Part shown: positions 10,143 through 18,003 of the stretch, piece by piece
How positions within the stretch are numbered: the first letter of the stretch is position 1
Layout: each line of letters begins with the position of its first letter
Origin: Hymenobacter sp. H14-R3
GTDB lineage: Bacteria > Bacteroidota > Bacteroidia > Cytophagales > Hymenobacteraceae
NCBI RefSeq assembly: GCF_030063445.1
Contig: NZ_JASITD010000001.1
Coordinates: forward strand, 1 to 64,000
DNA length: 64,000 bases
Direction of reading: 5' to 3'
Position numbers and translations under genes: made by a program
Notes under the pieces: generated by a model
What the model saw: the letters and a program-made list of their open reading frames with translations, nothing else
Databases searched by the model: none
What the model was told of the DNA's origin: nothing

Positions 10143-10316
10143 GTTATTAGTAAACAAGTAGTTAACTGAATAAACTGCTTGCTAACCTACGCTATAGCGG
10201 TTCTGAGGTCGTGGCAACGATGCTTGCGTGACTGGCGCAGGCGGCGCACCCGGCAACCGATCGGCCGGCTGCGCCGGTGGACCGGAGCGGGTGTAGCAAC
10301 CCGGAAACTATCCTGG

Positions 10317-11069
10317 CTATATCCCCCGCAGGCGGCGGAAAAATGCCTCCTGGTAAGCCTTGGCCACCGGCACCTCGTGGCCGCCGGGCAGCTGCAGCTG
10401 GTTGTCCTCCACGGCTTCTATGAGGTTGGTATTGACCATATAAGAGCGGTGTACGCGCACAAAATTAGCAAAGGGCAGCCGCTCCTCAAAGGTTTTGAGC
10501 GTGGCATACACAATGTGCTTGTGCTTGGCCATTACCAACACCGAGTACATCGACATGGCCTCGATGTAGAGCACATCGTCGAAGTTGACGCGGGTGAGGC
10601 GGTTATTAATTTTCAGGAACAGTGTGTGGCCTTCGGCCCCAAACATTGCTTCGGGGCCTTCTTCCAGAACAGGCACGGCCAGGGCCACCCGCTGGCTGCG
10701 AATGCGGTCCACGGTGCGGCTGAAGCGGGCGTAGTCCAGGGGCTTCACCAAGTAGTCGGTCACGCGCAGTTCGAAGGCATCTACGGCGTAGTCACGGTGC
10801 GAGGTCACGAGCACTACTTCGGGCAACGGCTCGGGCAGAATGCGCACCAAGTCGAGGCCCGTGAGCTCGGGCATATTGATGTCGAGCAGCAGAATATCGG
10901 CCGTGCCCCCCGAGCGGAAGTAGTTGAGGCACGCCACACCGTCGGCAAATGCGCCGGCCAGCATGAGGCCCTCCGTAATGCCAACGTAATGCTCCAGCGT
11001 GAGCCGGTTCATCTCGTTGTCATCCACCACCACGCAGGTCAGCTGAGACAAAGGGGCGGCGGAACTCAT
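10317..11069 (-). CDS. LytTR-family DNA-binding response regulator
   Basis: A 250-residue regulator. The receiver domain (about 10-130) has the acidic pair D16/D17 (VVVDDNE), phospho-acceptor D63 (LLLDINMPELTG), the switch residues in VLVTSHRDYAVDAFELRVTDYLVKPL, and the usual Lys of the KPL motif. The LytTR DNA-binding domain covers about 155-250, with the typical VLYIEAMSMYSVLV and FVRVHRSYMVN. LytTR regulators bind paired short promoter repeats. The gene lies tail-to-tail with the hybrid kinase, 174 bases apart, and no closer kinase is present in the window. The spacer between them (10143-10316) shows no gene or clear terminator. Confidence 0.92.
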   Translation of the reverse strand: MSSAAPLSQLTCVVVDDNEMNRLTLEHYVGITEGLMLAGAFADGVACLNYFRSGGTADILLLDINMPELTGLDLVRILPEPLPEVVLVTSHRDYAVDAFELRVTDYLVKPLDYARFSRTVDRIRSQRVALAVPVLEEGPEAMFGAEGHTLFLKINNRLTRVNFDDVLYIEAMSMYSVLVMAKHKHIVYATLKTFEERLPFANFVRVHRSYMVNTNLIEAVEDNQLQLPGGHEVPVAKAYQEAFFRRLRGI

Positions 11070-11369
11070 AAATAGAGGCAGACGAGTTAATTAACAGAAA
11101 CAGCCTGAAAGATAGGCGGGAAAGCCAGTACACCAAGCCCTCAGAATGTGCTCACTACGCTAGCTGCTAGCGAGGCAACTTACCGCACATACGAGTTAAG
11201 TTAGCCAGTAGGTTTTTTCCAGTTCCACAACCAGCACAACTAGCTCAACTCAACTGGCTTGCCCACAGCGCACTTGCCGCCGGCAACACTTATAATAGCA
11301 TAGTAGTACTACTTAATACCCAAAAACCTCAATTATATTTCTTCAATTAAGTTACCCACAGCTAGCAGC
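11070..11369. other. Intergenic region upstream of the LytTR gene
   Basis: About 300 bases between the LytTR start and the ccmE terminator. It is markedly AT-rich towards 11280-11360 and holds many short CTAGC-type motifs (for example near 11160 and 11236). It should contain the LytTR promoter, but I cannot point to a convincing pair of promoter boxes, and I see no gene. Confidence 0.6.
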
Positions 11370-11408
11370 AAAAAGCCCGCCGCACCTGGCTAGGTACGGC
11401 GGGCTTGG
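11370..11408 (-). terminator. Terminator of the ccm gene cluster
   Basis: On the minus strand the sequence forms AAGCCCGCCG, a short loop region, then CGGCGGGCTT followed by T residues, 17 bases after the ccmE stop codon. It is well placed to end the ccmB-ccmC-ccmD-ccmE transcript. Confidence 0.85.
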
Positions 11409-11424
11409 GCAAAAACAGGTACAG

Positions 11425-11865
11425 CTAATTGTTCATGGCCGTGGCAGGGGGGCCGGTTTTGCCCAAGTCCTTCTCCACGTATTTGCTGGGGCACTTGGTC
11501 AGAATCTGGTCGGCTTCAAACACGCCATCCTTCATGGCCCCCACAATTACCACCTGCTCCGACTTATCCATATCCTGGGGCTTGGGGTTGCGGTACACCA
11601 CGCGCTGGGCCACGTGCAGGGTATCTACCATAGTGAAGGCGAAGTAGTTGGGGTTCACCACCGGGTCGTACTCCAGGCCCACGGGGCGCTTATCGGAGTC
11701 GCGGGGCAGGGTGCCCACCACATGTACTTTGGCCGGGTTGCCAGCCGCCGCCTGCTGCCGGGCAATGGTGAAGGTCGAATACGTGCTGGCATCCGCCATG
11801 GTACTCATAATGATGCCCACCGCGGCCGCGATAACCACCAGGATAAAAATGTGCGACTTTTTCAT
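11425..11865 (-). CDS. ccmE: Cytochrome c maturation heme chaperone CcmE, CxxxY type
   Basis: A 146-residue membrane-anchored heme chaperone starting MKKSHIFILV, with one N-terminal membrane helix (about 4-23) and a beta-barrel OB-fold domain. It takes heme from CcmC and passes it to CcmF. The covalent heme-binding motif reads C125-P-S-K-Y129, so cysteine replaces the histidine of the classical HxxxY motif. The cysteine form is known from Desulfovibrio and some archaea. An upstream in-frame ATG at 11883 would add six residues (MLATYL), but the start at 11865 gives a normal signal anchor. The gene lies 42 bases after ccmD, read in the same direction. Confidence 0.88.
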   Translation of the reverse strand: MKKSHIFILVVIAAAVGIIMSTMADASTYSTFTIARQQAAAGNPAKVHVVGTLPRDSDKRPVGLEYDPVVNPNYFAFTMVDTLHVAQRVVYRNPKPQDMDKSEQVVIVGAMKDGVFEADQILTKCPSKYVEKDLGKTGPPATAMNN

Positions 11866-11907
11866 AAGGTATGTAGCTAACAAAATTGCTGCGAAAGAGG
11901 TGCCGGC

Positions 11908-12159
11908 TTAGCGGCCCTCTACTTCGCGCTCCAGGCGGCTCACCTTGCGGTCGAGGCGCACCAGGTAAACAAACAACCCACTCAGAATGATGACGATAAC
12001 CAACACTACGACGTAAATTTTACCGTTGGCGCGCAGGGCATCAGCCATTTCGGGCTGGTCGGCGGCCCCGGTTTGGGCCAGGGCCGCGCCAGCCAGCAGC
12101 AACAGGGGCAGCAGCAGGGCCATGGCCCGGCTAAGCAAGTTGTTTGTCTTGTTTTTCAT
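11908..12159 (-). CDS. ccmD: CcmD-like small membrane protein
   Basis: An 83-residue protein with an N-terminal hydrophobic stretch resembling a signal peptide (MALLLPLLLLAGAALAQ), a second membrane helix (about 49-66, VVVLVIVIILSGLFVYLV) and a charged tail (LDRKVSRLEREVEGR) predicted to be coiled coil. CcmD proteins are small and poorly conserved; they help release holo-CcmE from the CcmABC complex. The call rests mainly on size, topology and its place between ccmC and ccmE. Its start overlaps the 3' end of ccmC by 29 bases, which suggests translational coupling. Confidence 0.75.
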   Translation of the reverse strand: MKNKTNNLLSRAMALLLPLLLLAGAALAQTGAADQPEMADALRANGKIYVVVLVIVIILSGLFVYLVRLDRKVSRLEREVEGR

Positions 12160-12808
12160 AAATCTTTTCTTTCACAAAGGCCAGGCGGCAAGCTACTTCC
12201 GTAATCCAGACGCCGAGCAGCGTCCAGCCGATTACGGCCGGGTAAAACACGAGGCGCATGGCACTGTCAAGGTCGTACTTCGAGAAGCCGGGGTTGCCGC
12301 CCATGCCCGGGTGCAGCGACGCCGACGCCAGCCGCGGCATGATAAACAGCAGCGGAATGGCCGCCGCAAACGCAAAGATATTGTAGATGGCCGAGAGGCG
12401 CGCACGCTGCTGCTCGTCCTGCACTGCCCCGCGCAACACCAAGTAAGCCAGGTATATAAGCATGGTTACGGCCGCGCCATTGAGCTTCACGTCGGTGGTC
12501 CACCAAGTGCCCCAGGTGTAGCGGGCCCACAGGCTGCCCGTGAGCAGACCCAGGGTGCCGAGCAGGATGCCCGTTTTGGCCGACTCGTGGGCCAGCGTGT
12601 CGAGGCGCGGGCTAGGGTCGCGCAGGTAGCGAATGGAGTTGACCACCGACGCCAGCAGGATGATGGTCATGCCAAACCACATCGGCACGTGGAAGTACAG
12701 GTTACGCTCCGTTTCGTTGAGAATAGCCAGGCGCGGTACGTGGCCCAGCAGACCCATCACCGCTGTGTAGAGCAGCAGTACAATGGTCAGATATTTCCAC
12801 CATTTCAT
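12131..12808 (-). CDS. ccmC: Heme-handling protein CcmC (CcsA/CcmC family)
   Basis: A 225-residue protein with six predicted membrane helices, starting MKWWKYLTIV; an in-frame ATG four codons upstream is the alternative. The WWD motif is WGTWWTTD at residues 99-106, the site that presents heme to CcmE. Conserved outer-face histidines appear in LYFHVPMWF and SLHPGM. The family delivers heme from the inner membrane to CcmE. It overlaps ccmD by 29 bases and follows the methyltransferase gene by 34 bases. That spacer contains a direct repeat (AGCAAGTATCA) just after the methyltransferase stop. Confidence 0.9.
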   Translation of the reverse strand: MKWWKYLTIVLLLYTAVMGLLGHVPRLAILNETERNLYFHVPMWFGMTIILLASVVNSIRYLRDPSPRLDTLAHESAKTGILLGTLGLLTGSLWARYTWGTWWTTDVKLNGAAVTMLIYLAYLVLRGAVQDEQQRARLSAIYNIFAFAAAIPLLFIMPRLASASLHPGMGGNPGFSKYDLDSAMRLVFYPAVIGWTLLGVWITEVACRLAFVKEKIYEKQDKQLA

Positions 12809-12842
12809 AGCAAGTATCAATTAATAGTGAGCAAGTATCAGT

Positions 12843-13466
12843 TCAGTTGGCTGGCACGTGGCCGACCACGCCAAAGAGCGGGTCGCCATAATGCGGGCGA
12901 TGGGCGTACACTTCGGCGGGGCCGAAGCCGGCGGCTTCAAAATAGTGCTTGACCAAGCCGGCGTGGCCCGCGTCGTCAAGCGCCTGCCAGGCGTACACGG
13001 CTTTGTCGGGGAAGCAGCGGTTGGAGAACGTGACGACCAGCGGCGCGCCCGGCCGCAGCACCCGGGCCAACTCCTTGAAGACTTCGACCGGCTGCGTGAG
13101 GTACTGCACCGACACGCAAATGCCGGCCGCGTCGAACTCGGCGTCGCCGTAGGGCAGCCGCGGGGTTTCGTTGAGATTCTGGACGATGCCCGGCTCGGTG
13201 AGGCGGGGGTTGTGGGCCAGCTCTTTGGCGTTCATGCCCAGGGCGGCCACGCGGGCGTAGGCTACCTCAGCGGGCAGGTGGCTAACCCAGCTGCTCATGA
13301 GGTCGAGGATGCGGCCCCCGGCCGGAAAGTGCTGCCGGTAGAGCTGCGTAACGGCCGCCACGGCCGCCGGGTCGATGTGCGTGACCAGGCGCTCGAAGCT
13401 ATAAAACTCGTCGTCGGGTGCTTCGTTGTGCCGGGCAAATGCCTGCGGGGGAAGGTCAGCTATCAT
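12843..13466 (-). CDS. Class I SAM-dependent methyltransferase
   Basis: A 207-residue protein with a methyltransferase fold. Motif I is the degenerate ILDLMSSWVSHLP (about 53-65), followed by the acidic or loop residues after VAALGMN, and FDAAGICVSVQYLTQP for motif IV; LARVLRPGAPLVVTFSNRCF matches the post-IV strand of the Methyltransf_11 group. DLMSSWVSHLP in place of a Gly-rich loop is typical of a Bacteroidota/cyanobacterial subgroup. The substrate is unknown. It sits between ccmB and ccmC on the same strand, but no role in cytochrome c assembly follows from its family, so its position may be incidental. Confidence 0.82.
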   Translation of the reverse strand: MIADLPPQAFARHNEAPDDEFYSFERLVTHIDPAAVAAVTQLYRQHFPAGGRILDLMSSWVSHLPAEVAYARVAALGMNAKELAHNPRLTEPGIVQNLNETPRLPYGDAEFDAAGICVSVQYLTQPVEVFKELARVLRPGAPLVVTFSNRCFPDKAVYAWQALDDAGHAGLVKHYFEAAGFGPAEVYAHRPHYGDPLFGVVGHVPAN

Positions 13467-13574
13467 TTAACAATCATCAGTTAGCACGTAACAGTCAGCT
13501 GATTAGCAGTTAAAAATAAATCGTTGGTGTGCTCTAAAGAGCTGGCAACTACTAATTGATACCTGTTAAATAAC

Positions 13575-14252
13575 TCAACTGCGCCACAGGAACGGAAACA
13601 ACAGATAAGACACCGCGCCCACGATAAAGTTCAGCGCCACCAGCGTGATAACGGAGCTTTGGCTGGCGTCCCAGGGCAGGCCGTCGAGGGCGTTTTTGCT
13701 CACTTTTACCAGTAGTAGCAGCACGGGCACCAGCACCGGCAGCCCCAGCACGGCCAGCAGCGTGCCGCCCCCCGCCTGCCCCGCCCGCGCCGCAATGCCC
13801 GCCACCAGTGTCAGCGACGAGGCCAGGCTCACGGCCCCCAGCCCAATGCTGAGCAGGTACACCGGCCAGTCTTGCACCGGGTTGCCGAGCAGTAGCGTGT
13901 ACAGTAATAACCCAGGAATAGCTAACGTAATGAGCAACAGCGCATTATACAAAATCTTGGCCAGCACCACGGCCTCGGGCCGCGCCACGGTGTAGTAGTA
14001 CAGCCGCAGGCCGGCCGACTCTTGGGCTAGGCCGCGCCCGGCCGCGCCCAGCGCCGCAAACAGCAGAATTATCCAGAACAGCGCGTTCCAGGCCGGGGCC
14101 GGCGGCGCGCCCCCGCGAAAGCTGAAGCTGAGGTAGCTCACGTATACCGTGCCGCCCACGTAGAGCAGCAAGCCGCCCAGCGCACTGCGCTGCCGCCATT
14201 CCAGGCGCAGGTCTTTCAGCAATAAAAGCCAGATTTCAGCAAGCAGTGACAC
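13575..14252 (-). CDS. ccmB: Heme exporter subunit CcmB
   Basis: A 225-residue membrane protein from a GTG at 14252, with about six helices. It begins VSLLAEIWLLLLKDLRLEWRQ, the usual cytoplasmic start of CcmB, and carries GRGLAQESAGLRLYYYTV, matching the conserved E-x(n)-LE stretch of the family. CcmB pairs with the ATPase CcmA to drive release of holo-CcmE. An in-frame ATG at 14342 exists, but the 30 extra codons are encoded by a palindromic repeat (14270-14395), so the GTG is preferred. No ccmA is present in this window, so the ATPase must be encoded elsewhere. Confidence 0.88.
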   Translation of the reverse strand: MSLLAEIWLLLLKDLRLEWRQRSALGGLLLYVGGTVYVSYLSFSFRGGAPPAPAWNALFWIILLFAALGAAGRGLAQESAGLRLYYYTVARPEAVVLAKILYNALLLITLAIPGLLLYTLLLGNPVQDWPVYLLSIGLGAVSLASSLTLVAGIAARAGQAGGGTLLAVLGLPVLVPVLLLLVKVSKNALDGLPWDASQSSVITLVALNFIVGAVSYLLFPFLWRS

Positions 14253-14269
14253 AGCCGCAAAGGTACAAT

Positions 14270-14395
14270 GGGTGAAGTGGTGAAGGAGTGAGTTGGTGAA
14301 GGAATGAAGTGGTGAAGGGGGAATGATGAGCGCGTCAGGCAATGCTGGCGCACGTTCATCATTCCCCCTTCACTCCTTCACCAATTCACTCATTG
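14270..14395. repeat. GGTGAAGGAGTGA-type inverted repeat upstream of ccmB
   Basis: An inverted repeat whose arms are built of short units such as GTGAAGGAGTGAGTTGGTGA and their complement CACTCCTTCACCAATTCACT, with a GC-rich centre around 14333-14352. It fills the gap between the TolB-like gene and ccmB; the left end lies just before the ccmB GTG and the right end 2 bases beyond the stop of the TolB-like gene. A related element lies at 60533-60671. Confidence 0.8.
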
Positions 14396-14396
14396 T

Positions 14397-17300
14397 CTAA
14401 AAGTCGTGGCCCAGCGTGAAATAGGGCTTGGGCTTGGAAGTCACGTAATTTTCCTGGGCCCAGGCCACGTCGAACTTGGTGTAGAAGCCCAGCACCGTGG
14501 AGCGGATGCCCAGGCCGTAGCCGATAAGGAAGGGGTTGGTGAAGTTGGTAACCGTGCCGTTGAAGATGTTGCCGTTGCCGCCAAATTTGATGGTGGTGTT
14601 GGAGTTATTTTCGCCGAAGGGGTTGGTGCCCTCGTAGGCCGTGCCGGCGTCGAAGAAACCGATGAGTTGGAGGTTGCGGAAGAAGCCCGAGTAGATGGGC
14701 TTGTTGGAGAAGTACTGCACAATGGGCAGGCGCACCTCACTGTTGAGCAGCACGTAGCGGGTGCCCTTCTGGCGGCTCAGGTTGAAGCCGCGCAGGTTGG
14801 TGACGAACTGCTGATAGAAGATGCTAGTGGGGTCGGGGTTTTGGCCGGCGGGAGCCAGTAGCTGCTGGTCGGCGTAGCTCTGGCCCACCCAGTTGTCCAT
14901 GCCGCCGAGGCGGAACACCTGCTGCGGATTGCCGCCGCCCTCGGCTGCCCCAAAGAACTGGCCGTAGCTCACGCGGTTGGCCCACACCAGCTGGCGGTGC
15001 AGCTTCTGGTAGTGGCGCAGGTCGATGTAGAACTTGCCGAAGGCGTTGGACTTGTTGGCCACGTCATTCATTTGCAGCACGCCCACCTTCAGGCGGGTGC
15101 CGAGCAGCATATTGACGCCCGTGGCCCGCGAGTTGTCAAACACCAGCTCGGCGTTGAAGCCAGCGTAGTTGCGGGTAATATCCTCAGTAGTAGACGATAC
15201 GCCGGTGAGCGAGCGCGAGATATTATCGTAGCGCGGGCCGCCGCGCAGGCTCAGGCTGTGGGTGAGCGGATAGGCAATGGTGGGCGCTACCGAGTGGCGG
15301 CCGTAGCGAAACTGCTCGCCCGCGCCGCCCGCATCGAAGAAATAGGCCTGCTTCTGGTAGGCAATCGTCCAGTCGAAGCGCCGCGTCACGTTGGTATACG
15401 ACACGTTGATGTTGCTGGTGCGCAGGTCGAGCTGCCCGAAAATACTGGCCTGAAAGCGGTGATTCTCAAAGGCATCCGATAAGTTGGCTTGCAGCGAGAA
15501 GCCGAAGCCCAGCAGCGGGTCGATGGCGATGCCCGTTACCAGGTTGTCGGCCATGAAACGCGTATCGTAGCGGTACGGCCCGGCAATGGTGCTGGAGGCC
15601 ATGCGGGCATTGGTAGCCGCGGCGGTAGTCGCCTTGGCATTGCGCCGGGCGCGCGCGGGCGTCACGTCCTCATCTTCCTCAAACTGGTAGTTGTTGGGGT
15701 TGAGCGGGGCCGTGCTGCGGCGCTTGGCGGCGGCGGCCGTAGCCGGGTCGGTAGTAGCGGGGGCGGCAGTTACGGCCGGCGTGGTGGGCACAGTAGCGGC
15801 CGGGCGCACGGGGGCGGGCTGCGAGCGATTTTCGAGAATGCGCTGGCGCGACGTTTTGCCCAGCACCAGGTTGGTAGGCAGCGGAAACTGCGGGTAGAGG
15901 TAGAGCAGGTCGCGGGCCTGCACCTGCGGAATGAACGCCAGCGTGCCCTGGGCGGCGCTGTAGTCGAAATCCTGCATGTTGGTGGCGAAGCTGCTCACCG
16001 GCTGGTGCTGGCCCGTTTTGCGCGAGTAGCGGTAGAGGCCGCGGATGCCGTTTTCCTCGCCCAGGTACAGAATCTCGTCGTCGGAAATGGGCCGGGGCCG
16101 GGTTTCGTTCGAAATAGTGCTCACCAGCGACTCGATGGGGATGGCCCGGCCATCGAGGTGGCAAATGAACAAGTCGTAGTTATTCACCACGTTGGGGAAT
16201 ATGGCGGGGCGGGCGCGGCCCGTGGAGTCGAGGTAGCGGTTCGAACTGAAGGCAATTGCCTGGCCGCCAGGCATGAACACAGCCTGCTGGTCGTCGAACA
16301 GGTCGTTGGTGAGCTTTTCGGGCTGCCGGCTGCCGGCGCGCAGCAGGTAAATATCGTTCTGCCCATTTTGCACCGCCGTGAATACCAGGGCTTTGCCATC
16401 GGCCGAGTAGTTCATATCCAGTACCTGGTCGTAGGGCGCAAATACGGTAGTGGGCGGCCGCAGGCGCAGCGTGCGGCCGAGGCGGCCGGGCAGGTCGAGG
16501 CTCAGGGCTTCGCGCAGGCGCAGCACCATGCGGCCGCGCAGCAGCTCGGCCACGGCCAACTGCGAGTTGCCGCGCCAGGCCAGCACGGGCAGGCGGGTTT
16601 CGATTTGCTGGTCGGGGGTGCGGTAGCCGCCGTGCAGCAGGGTGCGGCGGTGGGTGCCATCGCGGTTGGCCACCACCACACGGTAGCGTCCTTGGTCGTT
16701 CACGGCGTAGGCCAAGTGCTGGCCGTCGGGGCTGAACACGGGCTGCGAAAACACGTCGAGCCCGCGCTTATTGCGGCCACTGATGCGATTGGCCTCGGTG
16801 GGCACCGTGAGGGAAGCCATAGAGGCCCCCGTGTTAATATCACGGTAGTAGCCCACCCAGTTGCGCAAAAACACCTTGAACGGCACGTTCAGCGACGACG
16901 AGATGCCGACTTCCACATCGCGGGTTATGCGCGTGAGGTTCAGCACGTTCTGCACCGCGCCATAGCCGTAGCGCTCGGCAATGTAGTTCCACACGCTGTG
17001 GCCCGCCAGGCGCGGGTTGCGCAAAAAGAACGGGGCCGTGCGGTTGCCGGTGGGGTACTGGCGCACCATGTCGCGCATGTAGGCGTCCATGTCCACGCTC
17101 CAGCCCTCGGCGGCGTAGGCCGACGCGCCGTCCACAAACCAGCTGGGCAGTTGCAGCAGGTAGTTGCTTTGCAGCACCTCGCGCAGCGAGCCGCCGTACA
17201 TCATGTCATCGAGCAACACCTTGGTAATCTGGTAGCTAAGCTCGCGCTTGAAGTCGGTTTGGCGGCCCGTGAAGGCTACTTCTACCTTGGTTTGGCGGGC

Positions 17301-17699
17301 CAGCTGGGCCTCGCCGCCGCTCACGGCGTTGGCCACGGGCAGGTTGATGTTGCTCTGCCGCAGGTCGCCCACCGAATTGTACATCATCAGCGTGGTTTTG
17401 CTGTAGGGGAAGTACCCCACCAGCGCCGTAATGCGCTGGAGCTCCTGCTCGGCGTAGGCGGCCGTGCGGCGGGCGCTGGCCTCGCCCCCGGCGTAGAAGT
17501 ACACATTGAAATTCTGGGTGGAAAACTGCTGCCACTCAAATTTCTTATACTGAATCCGCACCCGGCCAAACGGCTCCTGCGCGGTTTGGGCGCGGGCGGG
17601 GCCGGCCACCAGCAACCCCCACATTACCAGCACCAAACCTATGCCCCGCCCTACCCGGGAGCCAGCCGGATGCCGGCCTACCAATTGGAGAAAATTCAC
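14397..17699 (-). CDS. TolB-like beta-propeller outer membrane protein with peptidase-MA-like domain
   Basis: A 1100-residue exported protein from a GTG at 17699, which gives a signal peptide ending GPARA-Q; an ATG at 17789 would add 30 residues read from AT-rich spacer. After the signal comes a peptidase-MA-like domain (about 50-300), where the expected HExxH is KRELSYQITK (151-160) and the third-ligand helix reads WFVDGASAY, so zinc catalysis is unlikely. WD40/PD40-type propeller repeats follow (about 330-600; VFSPDGQHLAYAV), then a low-complexity Ala/Thr/Pro linker, and a C-terminal beta-barrel (about 740-1100) like the BamA/TamA surface-antigen fold. The architecture is shared by Bacteroidota proteins usually named TolB-like translocation proteins. 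The function is not established. Confidence 0.82.
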   Translation of the reverse strand: MNFLQLVGRHPAGSRVGRGIGLVLVMWGLLVAGPARAQTAQEPFGRVRIQYKKFEWQQFSTQNFNVYFYAGGEASARRTAAYAEQELQRITALVGYFPYSKTTLMMYNSVGDLRQSNINLPVANAVSGGEAQLARQTKVEVAFTGRQTDFKRELSYQITKVLLDDMMYGGSLREVLQSNYLLQLPSWFVDGASAYAAEGWSVDMDAYMRDMVRQYPTGNRTAPFFLRNPRLAGHSVWNYIAERYGYGAVQNVLNLTRITRDVEVGISSSLNVPFKVFLRNWVGYYRDINTGASMASLTVPTEANRISGRNKRGLDVFSQPVFSPDGQHLAYAVNDQGRYRVVVANRDGTHRRTLLHGGYRTPDQQIETRLPVLAWRGNSQLAVAELLRGRMVLRLREALSLDLPGRLGRTLRLRPPTTVFAPYDQVLDMNYSADGKALVFTAVQNGQNDIYLLRAGSRQPEKLTNDLFDDQQAVFMPGGQAIAFSSNRYLDSTGRARPAIFPNVVNNYDLFICHLDGRAIPIESLVSTISNETRPRPISDDEILYLGEENGIRGLYRYSRKTGQHQPVSSFATNMQDFDYSAAQGTLAFIPQVQARDLLYLYPQFPLPTNLVLGKTSRQRILENRSQPAPVRPAATVPTTPAVTAAPATTDPATAAAAKRRSTAPLNPNNYQFEEDEDVTPARARRNAKATTAAATNARMASSTIAGPYRYDTRFMADNLVTGIAIDPLLGFGFSLQANLSDAFENHRFQASIFGQLDLRTSNINVSYTNVTRRFDWTIAYQKQAYFFDAGGAGEQFRYGRHSVAPTIAYPLTHSLSLRGGPRYDNISRSLTGVSSTTEDITRNYAGFNAELVFDNSRATGVNMLLGTRLKVGVLQMNDVANKSNAFGKFYIDLRHYQKLHRQLVWANRVSYGQFFGAAEGGGNPQQVFRLGGMDNWVGQSYADQQLLAPAGQNPDPTSIFYQQFVTNLRGFNLSRQKGTRYVLLNSEVRLPIVQYFSNKPIYSGFFRNLQLIGFFDAGTAYEGTNPFGENNSNTTIKFGGNGNIFNGTVTNFTNPFLIGYGLGIRSTVLGFYTKFDVAWAQENYVTSKPKPYFTLGHDF

Positions 17700-17920
17700 A
17701 GCAAATAGCGTCAGATTATGGGAAGAACGAGGGGTAGGTATTCGTTTTTTGTTACTCGCTTTTCGTTGTTCGTTTTTGATGATAACCAACTATCAAACAG
17801 TGAGTTAACAACAAACACAAGTAGCGAGCAATAAGAGGACAAACAACTAGTAACCTTAACGCCGGCCGGGGCCGGCTTGGTATCCGGCGGGGTTAAGGCG
17901 GCTCGGAAGTTCAGGAGCCG
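17700..17920. other. Intergenic region
   Basis: Part of a 288-base gap between the TolB-like gene and the oxidoreductase. It is AT-rich near 17710-17840, with short direct motifs (CGTTTTTTGTTACTCG, CGTTGTTCGTTTTTG) and a GC-rich short palindrome GCCGGCCGGGGCCGGC near 17862. I see no gene here; an in-frame extension of the TolB-like gene is possible but unlikely. Confidence 0.55.
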
Positions 17921-18003
17921 AATTAAAAATTAGAAATGAAGAATTAAAAATCAGCTAGTCATTTTCTAATTCTTCATTTTTAATTTTTCATTTTTTAATT
18001 CCT
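17921..18003. repeat. AT-rich inverted repeat overlapping the 3' end of the oxidoreductase gene
   Basis: Imperfect arms made of GAATTAAAAATTAGAAATGA and its complement CATTTTTAATTTTTCATTTT. The right arm contains the stop codon of the adjacent minus-strand oxidoreductase, so the last residues (GIKK) and the TGA come from the element. Its base composition is sharply different from the GC-rich gene. Confidence 0.75.

Noticed and set aside
11070..11369. A small gene or riboswitch in the LytTR upstream region
   Set aside because: The region is AT-rich with several short repeats, but I see no coding frame, no conserved riboswitch core and no start with a plausible product.
15489..17708. Long plus-strand ORF of 739 codons opposite the TolB-like gene
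   Set aside because: It is antisense to a gene with a clear signal peptide and domain structure; its Gly/His/Ala/Val-rich composition is the usual shadow of GC-rich coding DNA.
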